Origin: Phlegmacium glaucopus
Lineage: Eukaryota > Basidiomycota > Agaricomycetes > Agaricales > Cortinariaceae
Reading direction: 5' to 3'
DNA: 64,000 bases
NCBI GenBank assembly: GCA_015039465.1
Contig: MU130378.1
Span: 376,570-440,569, forward strand
The position numbers and the translations under genes are program-made. The notes beneath the pieces were generated by a model. It searched no databases. It saw only the letters and a program-made list of their open reading frames with translations, and had not been told where the DNA came from. Positions 47,291 to 57,824 of the stretch are shown here, in pieces (positions within the stretch are counted from its first letter, which is position 1; the number at the start of each line of letters is the position of its first letter).

Positions 47291-48951
47291 TCACAGGTTC
47301 GATGGTCGAACCCGTCCAGAAACTCTGGGATCCTGGTCACTCGGTGTAGGTGTAGGCGTCGGGCCAAACGCAGGGCTAGGTACACCTGATCTGTTACTGA
47401 TGGCTTTTTTCACCGCGGCATCATAGCGGTTGTTTGCTAAAAAAAAAAAAAGTAAGATGACATTTATAAAACGGCCTCAGAAAAAAACGTCAAGAAATAC
47501 TTACTGTGGGCGGCATCTGCGTCCCATAGCATAACACCCCCGAAAGAAGAGAATTGCTTCTGAGCACCTAAAGCTACACTAGCTAAAGTCTGACTCGAAA
47601 CAAATCCATTGCCGGCAGCCAGTGCGGAGGCTGGTGCGCCCAAGTATACCTTTATGTTTGGATTGGGAGACTGGGTTTTGGCCCATTGATCCCTAGTAGT
47701 TATATATCAAAACTTGCAACCAAAACAACATAGAAATGTCTTTACCAGGCAGCCAGATTGAATTCTGATGGTACAGAAGTTTCACAAAAGTTGTTATCTT
47801 CCGATTTGTGAGTACAAGTCACCGACAGAAAAAGTAAGGCAATAAAAACCAACAAAATTGCACATAAACTGCATCGAAGAATGCATTGTCAAGAGCGTTG
47901 CCGAGCTCCTGGTCCGGCAATGGGCATTGAGGTGCACCAGTTACATAGTATCTACGGGTTATGAATCGTAAGAGTTACAACAAAAATTCAGGTAAATATT
48001 CAAAAAAATTACCGCTTTGGTGCACCTTTAGCAAGGGACCGCAGAGTATTCACAAAAGTGGCATAATGTGCAGAAGGGCCAGATTCTATGTCCAAATCGA
48101 CGCTGTTTCCGATTTCAGAACTTTGGACGTGAATAAGTGGATCGCAGCATGTACCCATCTAGAATAGCGTCGCCAAATGGTCTCATGCCACCATCTATCG
48201 ATTATTAGATTAAATTTTGAAGAGGGAATTCCTACATACTTCCTCCTAGAACGAAATGAGCGTAATGGACTACAAGAATAAAGAGAGCTACCTAAAAACA
48301 TGTTCCAGATGTTCACTGCAAAGCCGGCCGCTTGAGAATCGCTGTTGAAGCCTACTTGTGAGGTTGCTCCACCGAGACTCAGTGTAACAATTTTTCCTTT
48401 AGCTTGGCACTGTTTAATGTCTCCCGCTAAGAAAGAACAGTCGGCCAAATCTGTCCCTGGAAAAGTATTGGACCCTTGACTACAAATCTGGGCCCAATAA
48501 TGAGTGACTCGTATTATCGAAAACTAGAGGTTTACATTTGCAAAATCGACGACTGGCTGCCCACCCTTACCGAAAAAGATATAAAGAAAGGCCAGCGGGA
48601 TGATATCAATCGTATCGTCGTTACAATAGAAACTTAGCCTCCACATAGAAGTTAGTAACCCAACAAGGAAAGTAGTAAGGATTTTCTGTCTCTAACCTTT
48701 GTTGATTACCAGCAGAGTCTTGGCCCCAGTATCTGAAGGTCCAGATAAGTAATAATATTTCGGAATACTGGTTGGCACGAACACGGCAAGCTGGATTTGT
48801 GAGTATAAGTAGAGTGCTTTTGAAGCGGTTAGAAAATTCGACAGACATTATCGTTCCTTGCAATCGAGAAGGCTGACGTGAAGTTTTGAAATAAGAGGCA
48901 TGCAGTCAAGACCAAGAGCCAGACCATGCGTGCTACATGCACGAAAGTCAT
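47291..48951 (-). CDS. GH18 class III chitinase 1 (secreted)
   Basis: Endo-chitinase of the hevamine-like type. A signal peptide (MVWLLVLTACLLFQNFTSA) follows an alternative upstream ATG; the start may be 48951 or 48927. Motifs after splicing about nine introns: NLAVYWGQDSAGNQQR, FYCNDDTIDIIPLAFLYIFF, IVTLSLGGATSQVGF, and the catalytic DGVDLDIESGPS (DxxDxDxE intact, the final Glu being the acid/base). The barrel continues with GAPQCPLPDQELGNALDNAF, YNNFCETSVPSEFNLAAW, KVYLGAPAS and SSFGGVMLWDADAA. The C-terminus is a short Pro-Thr linker (FGPTPTPTPSD) without a carbohydrate-binding module. Likely role is remodelling of the cell wall or autolysis. It is tandem with a second chitinase 491 bp upstream on the same strand. 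Confidence 0.88.
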
Positions 48952-49442
48952 AAGGGAAGCTGGGAAGCAACAAAGGATATTCCTTCTTAAATCGATTGCC
49001 CAGGTTATAAGGAACTGACATGGCTTCCGCGGGCTGCCAAGTCCATCTTCCGTCCTTGAGGTATGAGCATAGGGAAAACGATTTAGAGCAAAGCATAAGG
49101 TAATACGCAACAAATGAGACAGATGAATGCATCTTCCGGAAAAAAGAGCGTCCCGGAAATAAATGTGTGAACTGTAGATACTTGCCGATATGGTGTGCTT
49201 GGAGTAAGCTCGCGGTAAATCCAAACCGAAATTCTCCTTTCACATGATGCAAGAGTGAAGATACTAAACATAGAGCCGAAATTCATGCGATGCTCTAAAA
49301 TTAGAGGACGGGCAATTTATGTATCTCGCGAAAAAAATCCATTCTGCAGGGAAGATTTCATAGGACTCAGACGTGGATATCGAGCGCCAGAACGAGAAAA
49401 TTTAGATGGGTGCTTTTTTGAGCGGGGGTTGGTTGAGCCTCG
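48952..49442. other. spacer between the tandem chitinases
   Basis: 3' flank of chitinase 2 and promoter of chitinase 1. Minus-strand frames extend upstream of the chitinase 1 start without similarity to known proteins. Confidence 0.45.
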
Positions 49443-51557
49443 TTAGAAATGACAACCTTTCGGGGCTGCGGCTGAGAGCTGGGAGCACGGCCCGATGTCG
49501 GTCCAGTCGCCAGCGTTCGGCTGAGCAACAGGAAGACGAGATAGCCGGATTTTACCTCCTGGAGTATTTCCCTGCGACCGAAAATTAGCCGTCCAGAGAT
49601 GAGAACTAGAGATAGTCAGACAATTATAGTTAACATTCCAATGAAAATACTTGTCGATTTGATAGAAGATGAAGCGATTGTAGTGATTATTGAGGAGCTT
49701 GGGGCAGGGGCTCCGCCACAAGCTAACTGACAGACAGAGCGTCATACTATCATGGCACAATATGAGAGAATTTGTACCCACTTGCGTTCCAATCGCCGTT
49801 GGGATTGCTAGATGGCTGAGATGACGCAAACCATTTTGCCTAGGCAAATTCATTACAAGGATTCAGAAGGTGGATTCAGTGTCAACCTGCCAGATATATA
49901 GATCACTTTGCTTGACTGTTCCAAGAGAAATTTAAGTAACGTACCTCTGAAGGCAACCTGAGATCCGCCTGCATAAGTGGATCCAGAAACAAATGCTGCA
50001 GCAGAGCAAGCGGGGAAGTCGAATCCAGTGCCTCCGGCTGCCACCAGGGCTTTCTTGATAGTTAGATCATATCTGTTATTGGCTTGAAAAAAAATGGATC
50101 AGTCTGGTTTTGTCCAAAAGTTCTTGTGGCAAACCATGAGCTTGTGATGCATCCCACAGCATGACGCTGCTGAATGATAGGAAACTTTGTCGCATTTTAG
50201 TAGCAATGTGGCTTAGATTCTTAACAGTTATATAGCTGATCCGGCAGCCGAGCTGGAGGCGGAGGTTCCGATGTACACTTTCACATTTTTGTTGGGATTC
50301 GTTGTACGTGCCCAATTGTCCCTGAAAAGGCATGGCTTAGTGTTTTTGCCCATGGGTCTAAGAACAGAAGCTAACCAAATTTCGAAATTCCAGTCCTATA
50401 TATTGTCAAATTGTGAGAGCGATGTGGGTCCAAATCGCATTTTTTCTACAAGCATCAACGACTTACAGAAGGGTTAGAAAATGCTTGAAGGCCACAGACG
50501 TTGTTGTAGAACCTGGATTCAAAGTGTTGTCCTTCCCAATCCACTGGGAGGATGAAAAACTCACCACACTTAATAGAAGACGAGGTGAGAATGAAGTACC
50601 TCTCGATAAGGACGACTTACCGCAGACGGCATCAAAATCCGCTGCATTGAGTACACTACCAAGTGCTGCATCAGGAAAACACATTGCGGGGCAGCGGTCA
50701 CATGTATCTAGAAAAATATCAACAACTGTCTTCTTATTGGAGGAGAAAACTTACTGCTTAAAGGTTCCCGCGGAAAGAGAACGGATTGAGTTCACCAAGA
50801 CATCGTAGAAGGCTGAACTTCCGCCTTCGATGTCAAAATCGACTCTGGATACGACGATGAACAATTGACAGACAAGTGCTTCAAGAATACTCACCCATCG
50901 AAAACTGCGTTTCCGAAGGGACGGGTGGAAGAGGATCCGTCAAGGAACATATCCCAGATTGTTTGAGCAAAGGTGGTTGCCTGCGCACTGGACTGGGAAC
51001 CAACGGAACCAGAAGCACCTCCCAAGCTCATTGTGACGATCTTTCCTTTAGCCCGATAGGTGATGATATCAGGAACGAGACTGGAACAGTTAGGAAGAAT
51101 AGTTCCCCGGAAAACTGTAGGATTGCAGGTATAGAGATCCTGGTAACGTGACATTGAAGTACCTTGCGTTCGAAAGATTGAAGGAGCACCGCCAGTGCCG
51201 AAGGAGACGTTCAGAAACGCTACTGGGAAAACATCAATAGCATCATCATAATAGGCATGAGGCAATAGAATCGACTTATATCGAGACAAGAACCTACAAA
51301 GAAATAGGTTGCTGGAAGTGGGCAGTATCACCGGTATTAGTTGCTCCGTAGGAAGTTTGACCCAAATAGCTATGTGCTGAGATGCAACCGAATACATTCA
51401 ACAAAATAGAGAACAATTTACACAACAACCTACAAAAAGGAATTAGACCTGAATTCGGGAGAGAAGGGTGGGTGCTAAGAATGTCAAACCGAGAGTTATC
51501 GAAGGCTGCAGCCTGAAGAATGAGGACGTTCGATACAACAGCAGGAGTGAAGAACAT
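49443..51557 (-). CDS. GH18 class III chitinase 2 with CBM5/12-like tail, possibly disrupted
   Basis: Paralogue of chitinase 1. Segments in order: AAAFDNSRFD, YLGQTSYGATNTGDTAHFQQ (the usual WGQ is LGQ), YYDDAIDVFPVAFLNVSFGT, IVTMSLGGASGSVGSQ, and the intact catalytic DGVDFDIEGGSSAFYD. Past this point the expected chain runs in two frames: VTAAPQCVF, then PDAALGSVLNAADFDAV one frame over (50650-50705). The next exon, FYNNVCGLQAFSNPS, lacks a clean join. The C-terminus carries chitin-binding material: ACSAAAFVSGSTYAGGSQVA, KWFASSQPSSNPNGDWNAS and HLWTANFRSQGNTPGG with GDWTDIGPCS, suggesting one or two CBM5/12 modules. Either unusual splicing or recent decay explains this. Exon boundaries are not resolved. 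Confidence 0.7.
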
Positions 51558-52155
51558 TTCTTAAAGCTAGAGATCCGCTTTCCTGGAGACAGAATTAGCT
51601 TTATATCGTCTTCGGGTAGCTCTGGATGACTATGAAATTTTATCCTGTCCATGAGGAACGATGTTCAGCTGCAGATACAAAAACAATTGAGACAGAACAA
51701 TATGGTGCATCGCTGTTTCATACTCCCAAACAATCTTTTCAAGTCCATTGCTGGGAAGTGTCAACTTCCCAAGTGGTAATTGATTTATTCAAAGCACAAG
51801 ACACCAATCATCTTTGCGCTGTGGAAGTCTGATGTTCGGGTCACCTTACGCTGTCCAAGCATGATAAGTCGTATGTGTGCGGACAATATAGGGTAACAAT
51901 GTTTCCTACCACGTGTCACAAGGAGCTACCGTTGTTAACATATTCAGCTGCTGTGAGGCAAAAAAGTATATTTTTATCGCTTTAAAACAACATCAGTAAT
52001 ACTCAGCTGAGCACTCAAGGCTACGTACCTCAATAATCATCACCCACGCGTGGAACAAGTAGTATGGTGAAGCTAAATATAAGGAATCTATATATACTGG
52101 GACGTACAGGAATGTGGTGAAGAGACAAAGGGAAATGGCGTTTGCAGCTAAACTC
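51558..52155. other. gap without a supported gene
   Basis: Between the start of chitinase 2 and the 3' end of the CK2 alpha gene, both on the minus strand. A 68-codon plus-strand frame ending at 51832 resembles nothing known. Contains the chitinase 2 promoter. Confidence 0.45.
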
Positions 52156-53574
52156 TCAAGCTGACGACGCGGAATCACTTTCTCCATCTACGATGACAGG
52201 TGCCTCAGTCCGGACGGAGTCTGCTTATGATAAGAAAATTGCTAAGTATGTACATATAGAGACGGTCACATACCAAAGTAAGGTTGGGCTTGGGCTTCAC
52301 GCGCTGTGAGTCGTTCTTGATGATCGTACCTCAGTAGTTTATCCAGGAAGTCGATGGCTTCATTTGAGATATATCGCTGATTTTCCGAAGTGATGAATCT
52401 TGTCCATGGTTTTCTGGGATACCTAGACAAGTAAAAAAGCAATGATAAACACAGCACGGTCGAATGAGAGCTGGTACGAGTACCTTCCGAGTAGTTCGTC
52501 ATATTGTGGGTCAAGACGTATGTGGTACTTGTCAATGTAGGCATACAGTTCGTCAGTTCCCAAAACTTTGGTGATTTTGACAAGCTGATCGTAGTTGTCG
52601 TGTCCGTGGAAAAATGGTTCCTTGCGGAATATCTACAAATGAAGATGACCCGCTGTTAAACCGAACAGGTGAATATGAGTACTCACCATTGATGCGAACA
52701 TACAACCGTAGCTCCACATGTCAAGGCTGTAGTCGTATTCTTGAAAGTCGACCAATAATTCTGGTCCCTTGAAGTAGCGCGACGCGACACGAACGTTGTA
52801 TTCAGTCTTTGGGTGGTAGAACTCTGCCAAACCCCAATCGATGAGGCGTAGCTATGATAAAGATAGATCTTGAGACGTGTCCGTTGAAGAGAAAAAGAGC
52901 CCGACTTTACGATGTTCATGATCAATCATGACGTTGTGTGGTTTGACATCTCTATGCATTATGCCTTTGGAGTGACAAAAATCGAGCGCCTTGTTGATAA
53001 TAGTTGAAAATTTGCTCAGATGTTTGCAAATAGAGCTGACCTTGAGCAACTCATACATATAGAACCGCACATCCTGATCCGTAAAACGAGGATAAAGGAC
53101 TTTGAAGTCGACATTGTGTACGTATTCCGTGATTAAGCTGGGAATTTTGGACGTTGGGTCGCGGACAACGTCCAATAGTGCAACAACGTTCGGCCCTCCT
53201 GCTAGATTTTGCAAAATCTTTATTTCTCGTTTTATCTTCTTCTTCTTGACAGGCTTTAAGACTTTGATAATGCACTTGTCCTCCGTGACGACGTTTACAC
53301 CTTCGAAAACCTGCAGAGTGCTTCAACAACATTACCGTCATGCAATTGGTAGAATCTGGCTGACCTCTGAGTACTTTCCACGCCCTACTTTCCGCACAAT
53401 CTCATAATGATCTTGAGATCCCCATTGCACCTGCAGATTATCTGGGAATGCAGGGTAAAGATACGACTACAGCTAACGATGACTGATCTTACCATATTCG
53501 TACCATGAGGAACCTAATCGGTTATTGACATCGCAATAAACGCGAGCAACAGACTTGGTCGCAGACCGTCCCAT
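52156..53574 (-). CDS. CKA1: Casein kinase 2 catalytic subunit alpha
   Basis: Constitutive Ser/Thr kinase. About eight exons. Signature segments: [29 protein letters not shown] (Gly loop), [20 protein letters not shown] (catalytic Lys and the CK2 basic cluster), [20 protein letters not shown] (HRD loop), [14 protein letters not shown] (DWG in place of DFG, diagnostic for CK2) and [20 protein letters not shown]. The C-terminal lobe ends in [20 protein letters not shown] and a short acidic/Ser tail, [10 protein letters not shown]. Length and all catalytic residues are normal. The start lies 117 bp from the divergent SET-domain gene. Confidence 0.96.
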
Positions 53575-53691
53575 AGAAGATGAGTTCGGTCGCGAGGATA
53601 AAACTTTGAGGCGATGAACACAACGAACTTGGAATGAGAGTGATATTCCCACGCAGATTTCCTTTTATTGACCATTCATTGTTAACTCGAT
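53575..53691. promoter_or_regulatory. compact bidirectional promoter (CK2 alpha / SET protein)
   Basis: Only 117 bp separate the two divergent start codons, so both core promoters and leaders must overlap here. Confidence 0.6.
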
Positions 53692-54300
53692 ATGCTAAGT
53701 CAAGTACAACCTACGAATTGGCCTAGACATGTACGATTCATTGATTCAACTTGCTACCATGCTTCCGTGTCGCCTGCCATCAAGCAGCAGATACAGGCTC
53801 TCCCATCTACTGCGAAATCATCGAACTCGAAACGTCCCAAAGTTGTAATTCGACCGATATCAAATCAATCGCACCCTGCATATGGCCAGTTCGGATTGTT
53901 TGCAGGACAAAGAATTGCTGCAAAGAGCCAGATCATCGACTACATAGGTAGGACAATGAATGCTCTGATTAACTACTCTAGCCCTTTTGATAAATCAACA
54001 ATGGCAGGCGAAGTTCATTGTGATGATCGTCCGAATTCGGACTATGATTTATCTCTTTGTCGATTACCAGAAGGCGTAAGTATCGGTGTCGACGCTAGCG
54101 CTATGGGTAACCCTGCCCGTTTCGTCAATGATTTCCGGGGGATTGCCATCAAACCAAACGCTCTTTTCATTGATACAAGGACTGCATCTGGCGAAATAAG
54201 GATTAGCATATGGAGTTCTAATAGGGATATCAAGAAGGGCGAGGAAATATTGGTGTCCTATGGAAAAACTTGGTGGCGGTCTCGTGCCCACCTAACATGA
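53692..54300 (+). CDS. SET-domain protein, putative protein lysine methyltransferase
   Basis: A single exon of 202 residues. The SET fold is readable: YGQFGLFAGQRIAAKSQIID (N-SET strand with the GLFA motif), YDLSLCRLPEGVSIGVDASA, MGNPARFVNDFRG (equivalent of RFxNHxC, with Asn kept) and EIRISIWSSNRDIKKGEEIL, ending VSYGKTWW with the catalytic Tyr. Pre- and post-SET Cys clusters are absent, as in the small fungal family with the FVNDYRG variant. Substrate unknown; it could be histone or non-histone. Intron-less, unlike most neighbours. Confidence 0.82.
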   Translation: MLSQVQPTNWPRHVRFIDSTCYHASVSPAIKQQIQALPSTAKSSNSKRPKVVIRPISNQSHPAYGQFGLFAGQRIAAKSQIIDYIGRTMNALINYSSPFDKSTMAGEVHCDDRPNSDYDLSLCRLPEGVSIGVDASAMGNPARFVNDFRGIAIKPNALFIDTRTASGEIRISIWSSNRDIKKGEEILVSYGKTWWRSRAHLT

Positions 54301-55200
54301 TAAATTGCGTATGGTATGACTTCCATAATTTAAAGCTCAGATTGGGTTGATTTCAATTTTAGACTTGTAAGGCCCTTATCTTGAAGTAATGTTTAGATGC
54401 CTCAGGCCTCATGGGTTGAATGTTCTTATAGAACTCTGTTATCGCGTGATACTTGCCATTCCCAAGCTTCTTCATTGTCAGCCTGTGACCAGAACTTCAC
54501 AGGTGTGTATCCATTCTATACTCAATGTCCATCTTAAGGAGGCGGAGCAATGTTTTACGAAAGGACTTAAGATGCGAATCCTACTCGGATGCGTTTATTA
54601 CCCGAACAGATCGAAAAGGGTTGTAGAATTTTTGTATTTTCCTGCAAAGTATGATACAAACAGAATACATCGAAAATTCCATATGTCTAGCCACAGAGAG
54701 AAATTCAAAGAACGTTTCTAGAAGCCACAAGTGTACCCTTGGTTCAGCTTCCAAGCAGGTGTTTCAGTTCCAAATGGCGCTAGAAATCGCGGGAAGCATG
54801 CACTGCCAGTGCAGAGATATTCTCTTGATAATGTATGTTCGCCATTAGATCATTTCCTACCATTACTTCATAATTTTATCAGCCCCAAAATTGAAAATCG
54901 AACCCTGTTTATATACCAGCCGAATGTCACGGTAAAATGTTTGTATCCTGTCTTGAGAGTTCGCGGAACCGTCAAAAGTATCACCTTTTGGCCGCCAAGA
55001 TGTTGATCTCAATATTCTGGAATGCATCCATGAGCTGTAACAGCGATCATTCCCCCTAGCCTCAAAGCTGAGTCTCATATTTGTTGGGATGACATTAATG
55101 AACTTGATGTGGTCAACATGAACAAATATTTCAAATTTCAAATTGGGACATTTCCAGCAGTTCGTTTGCTCTGTTTTTTTCTTGTTCCTGGACTCTTTTC
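54301..55200. other. 900-bp gap without a supported gene
   Basis: 3' flank of the SET gene and promoter of MDJ1. A 110-codon plus-strand ATG frame at 54389-54721 has no recognisable similarity and unusual composition. I see no repeat. Confidence 0.45.
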
Positions 55201-56942
55201 ATGCCTCCTCGCCTGCCGACGGAAGGATTCTCATCCTTCCTTGCTCTTAATTACTGCGTACGCCAGGCACTCGGGTCTCAATCTCGTGCCCTTTCTCTTT
55301 ACCGGCCGTCCAAGTTTCCTCGGCAGAAGTATCTGGCTTGGGGGAGAAACTCTATTGACAAAGTAACCCGTCTTTAAAAAATCAGGAGTAAAATATATTC
55401 ACTTTGTTTGAATGTTACAGCGTCCTTTTCATGCTACAATACCATGCGCAGCCGCTCCCAAGAATCCGTACCAGGTACTAGGTGTCAAGCCCGATGCAAC
55501 TCCGGCTGAAATAAAAAAAACATATTTTGCAGTACGTATAATCCCCTTGATTCGCCGGCCTAATCTTATCTATACTTACATAGCTTGCGCGAAAATACCA
55601 TCCTGACACCAATCCAGACAAAGGGGCTCGAGATAAATTTGTCGAAATCCAAGACGCGTATGACGTATGTCAACGAAGCTCAATCACCCTCTTTCGTTGT
55701 TCAACCTTGCTTGTTCCCAGATTCTTAAGGATGAAAAGAAGCGTGCGGCTTTTGACCAGTACGGCGCCGCGTCTCAGACACCTGGGTTTGATCCAAATGG
55801 GTTTCCAGGTGGTTTCGGACGGACTGGTGGATTTCAGGGCTTCCAGTTTGGAGGCCAAAGTGGGGATTTGTTTGAACAATTATTTGGATCTTTTGCTGGA
55901 GCAGGAGGGAGATCTCGACCTACAGCAAACGCTCGAGGTGATGACGTTGAGACAACCCTCACAATCAGTTTCCTCGAAGCCTGCAAGGGAACAAAAAAGA
56001 AAGTCGCCATTACTCCTGTTGCCGACTGTACTACTTGCTCTGCCTCAGGTCTCAAAGAAGGAGTTCAACGTAAACCATGTTCGGCTTGTGGTGGTTCAGG
56101 CACTCGAACGTTTCTCGTCGACGGTGGCTTTCATATGGCAAGTACCTGTCATGTTTGTGCTGGAGTAGGGAACACTGTCCCTCGTGGTGGCGAATGTGCA
56201 ACTTGTGGCGGTGTAGGAAAGGTCCGGACAAAAGAAACAATTACGGTAGATATTCCAGTTGGTACGTAAATTAGATGCTTCCCCAGATTTCCTCCTCATA
56301 CATTCTAGGTGCTGAGGAGGGGATGGCAATCCGCATACCAAATGCGGGAGACGCACCACTGCTAAACAAAGGCCCAAGGGGCGACCTTTTTATACGCCTC
56401 AACGTTACCCCATCGTCGTTTTTTTCACGACAAGGTTCAAACCTTCACTATCAAGCTCGTATCCCGTTCCATAAGGCTCTTCTCGGAGGCATAGTCCGTG
56501 TGCCAACTCTGGACAAAGAAGTTGATGTGCGGATTCCTGGAGGGACACAACAAGGTGAAGAAATGGTGCTAAAAGGAAGAGGAGTGCCGCACATGCGTGG
56601 GACAGGATCCGGGGACCTACTTGTAAAATTCTCTCTTCAGCTTCCCAGGTAAGTTGAGTTCTGAAATCAGCGCTAGTTTACGAGCTAATTTTTCGCAGAA
56701 CATTGACAAAACGGCAAAGGTCGCTACTAGAGGCCTATGCTGATGACGTAGAGAAACGACCTTCCTCGACTCAAGCGCCTAAAAGTTCAGATCAGGCAAC
56801 CAAAGACTCAAGTCAGACAGCCAAAAGCTCTGAAGAACCTTTGTCGGTCGATAATGGTAAGGCCTACTTTACTCATAGTTCATCATTTTCTGGTTGGTTG
56901 TCTAAAGGATGGCAAAACATCCGAGAACGTTTTGGATTGTGA
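55201..56942 (+). CDS. MDJ1: Mitochondrial DnaJ-type (type I) co-chaperone Mdj1
   Basis: Partners mitochondrial Hsp70 in protein folding. The first exon (ATG at 55201) encodes an Arg-rich presequence, ending GRNSIDK, and splices at AAA|CGT to RPFHATIP. The J domain is NPYQVLGVKPDATPAEIKKT plus LARKYHPDTNPDKGARDKF with HPD intact. Next come a Gly/Phe-rich region (FPGGFGRTGGFQGFQFGGQS) and four CxxCxGxG zinc repeats: CTTCSASG, CSACGGSG, CHVCAGVG and CATCGGVG. The C-terminal substrate-binding domain includes RQGSNLHYQARIPFHKALLG and GRGVPHMRGTGSGDLL. The end is a Ser/Lys linker and SGWLSKGWQNIRERFGL. About six exons. The class and mitochondrial targeting are clear. Confidence 0.94.
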
Positions 56943-57824
56943 CCTTCCTAATGGCATGTCTTCCGTCGTTGGGAGATACGTGATTTGACCGTCTTATTTG
57001 CTTATTCTTTTTGCAGATTCCCCAATCCCACCCTCCAATGACGCCTCGGAAAAGGACACGTTCTCAGCGAATTACAAAGAAGGGGCGAAGAGAGCTACCG
57101 GTTAATTAAATAAAATAGAATACGTGGGAGGATAGAGATGTAATGATATAATTCAGCGGGGTAGCACAGGGTGGCACCTGGTACTAGTAGCACCCACATA
57201 TACGGCCCTTGCAGAATGACCCCTATTTTAAATTGTCACCCTGGATCGGCAGGTAGAGCGGAACTTCAATTTTGGATCTCAGACCCACACCCTTCTTCGC
57301 CGATCAAGCTAACGACCTTCCAGCTAGTATCTAAAAGCCAACCTACTGGGTTGCTCGTTCTGTAAAAGGTGAGGGTCTATCCTCAAATCTGTTGGACCTT
57401 GCTCCAAGTTCGTTTGACTTGTTTGTTTGCAAGTTCGGTTACTTGTTCCCTATACCTAATACCTATTTGTTAAACATAAACCACGGTTCCAGATCTGTCC
57501 ACGTCAAGGGCCTTATGAATAATCCCCAGGTGGTCCGTATGAAGAAGATTCGTTTTACAATACGGGCAAAGGTCCATTGTCCATCTCGCTAATCTCGCAA
57601 TCTAAAGCCTAACATCGGTTTACAAAGATCTCTTTTCCAGGGTTCCTTACACTGACGCTTGCTAGTTGATCGAGTCTTTAACCACGATGATAATACCTTG
57701 ATCTTTCTGGCAAAGGCAACCGACTTGTCAAATCTTGCCACCGATCTCATAGTGCAGCCACTGAGGCGCGTATAAAGTCAGAAGGAAATGGTTCATTGTG
57801 AAAATACCCAAGTTTCTCAACTCA
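56943..57824. other. 882-bp gap without a supported gene
   Basis: MDJ1 3' UTR and MFS-gene promoter. Frames at 57171-57592 have no protein similarity. No repeat seen. Confidence 0.5.

Noticed and set aside
54389..54721. 110-codon ATG frame after the SET gene
   Set aside because: No similarity recognised and unusual residue mix; could be 3' flank. Not enough to call a gene.
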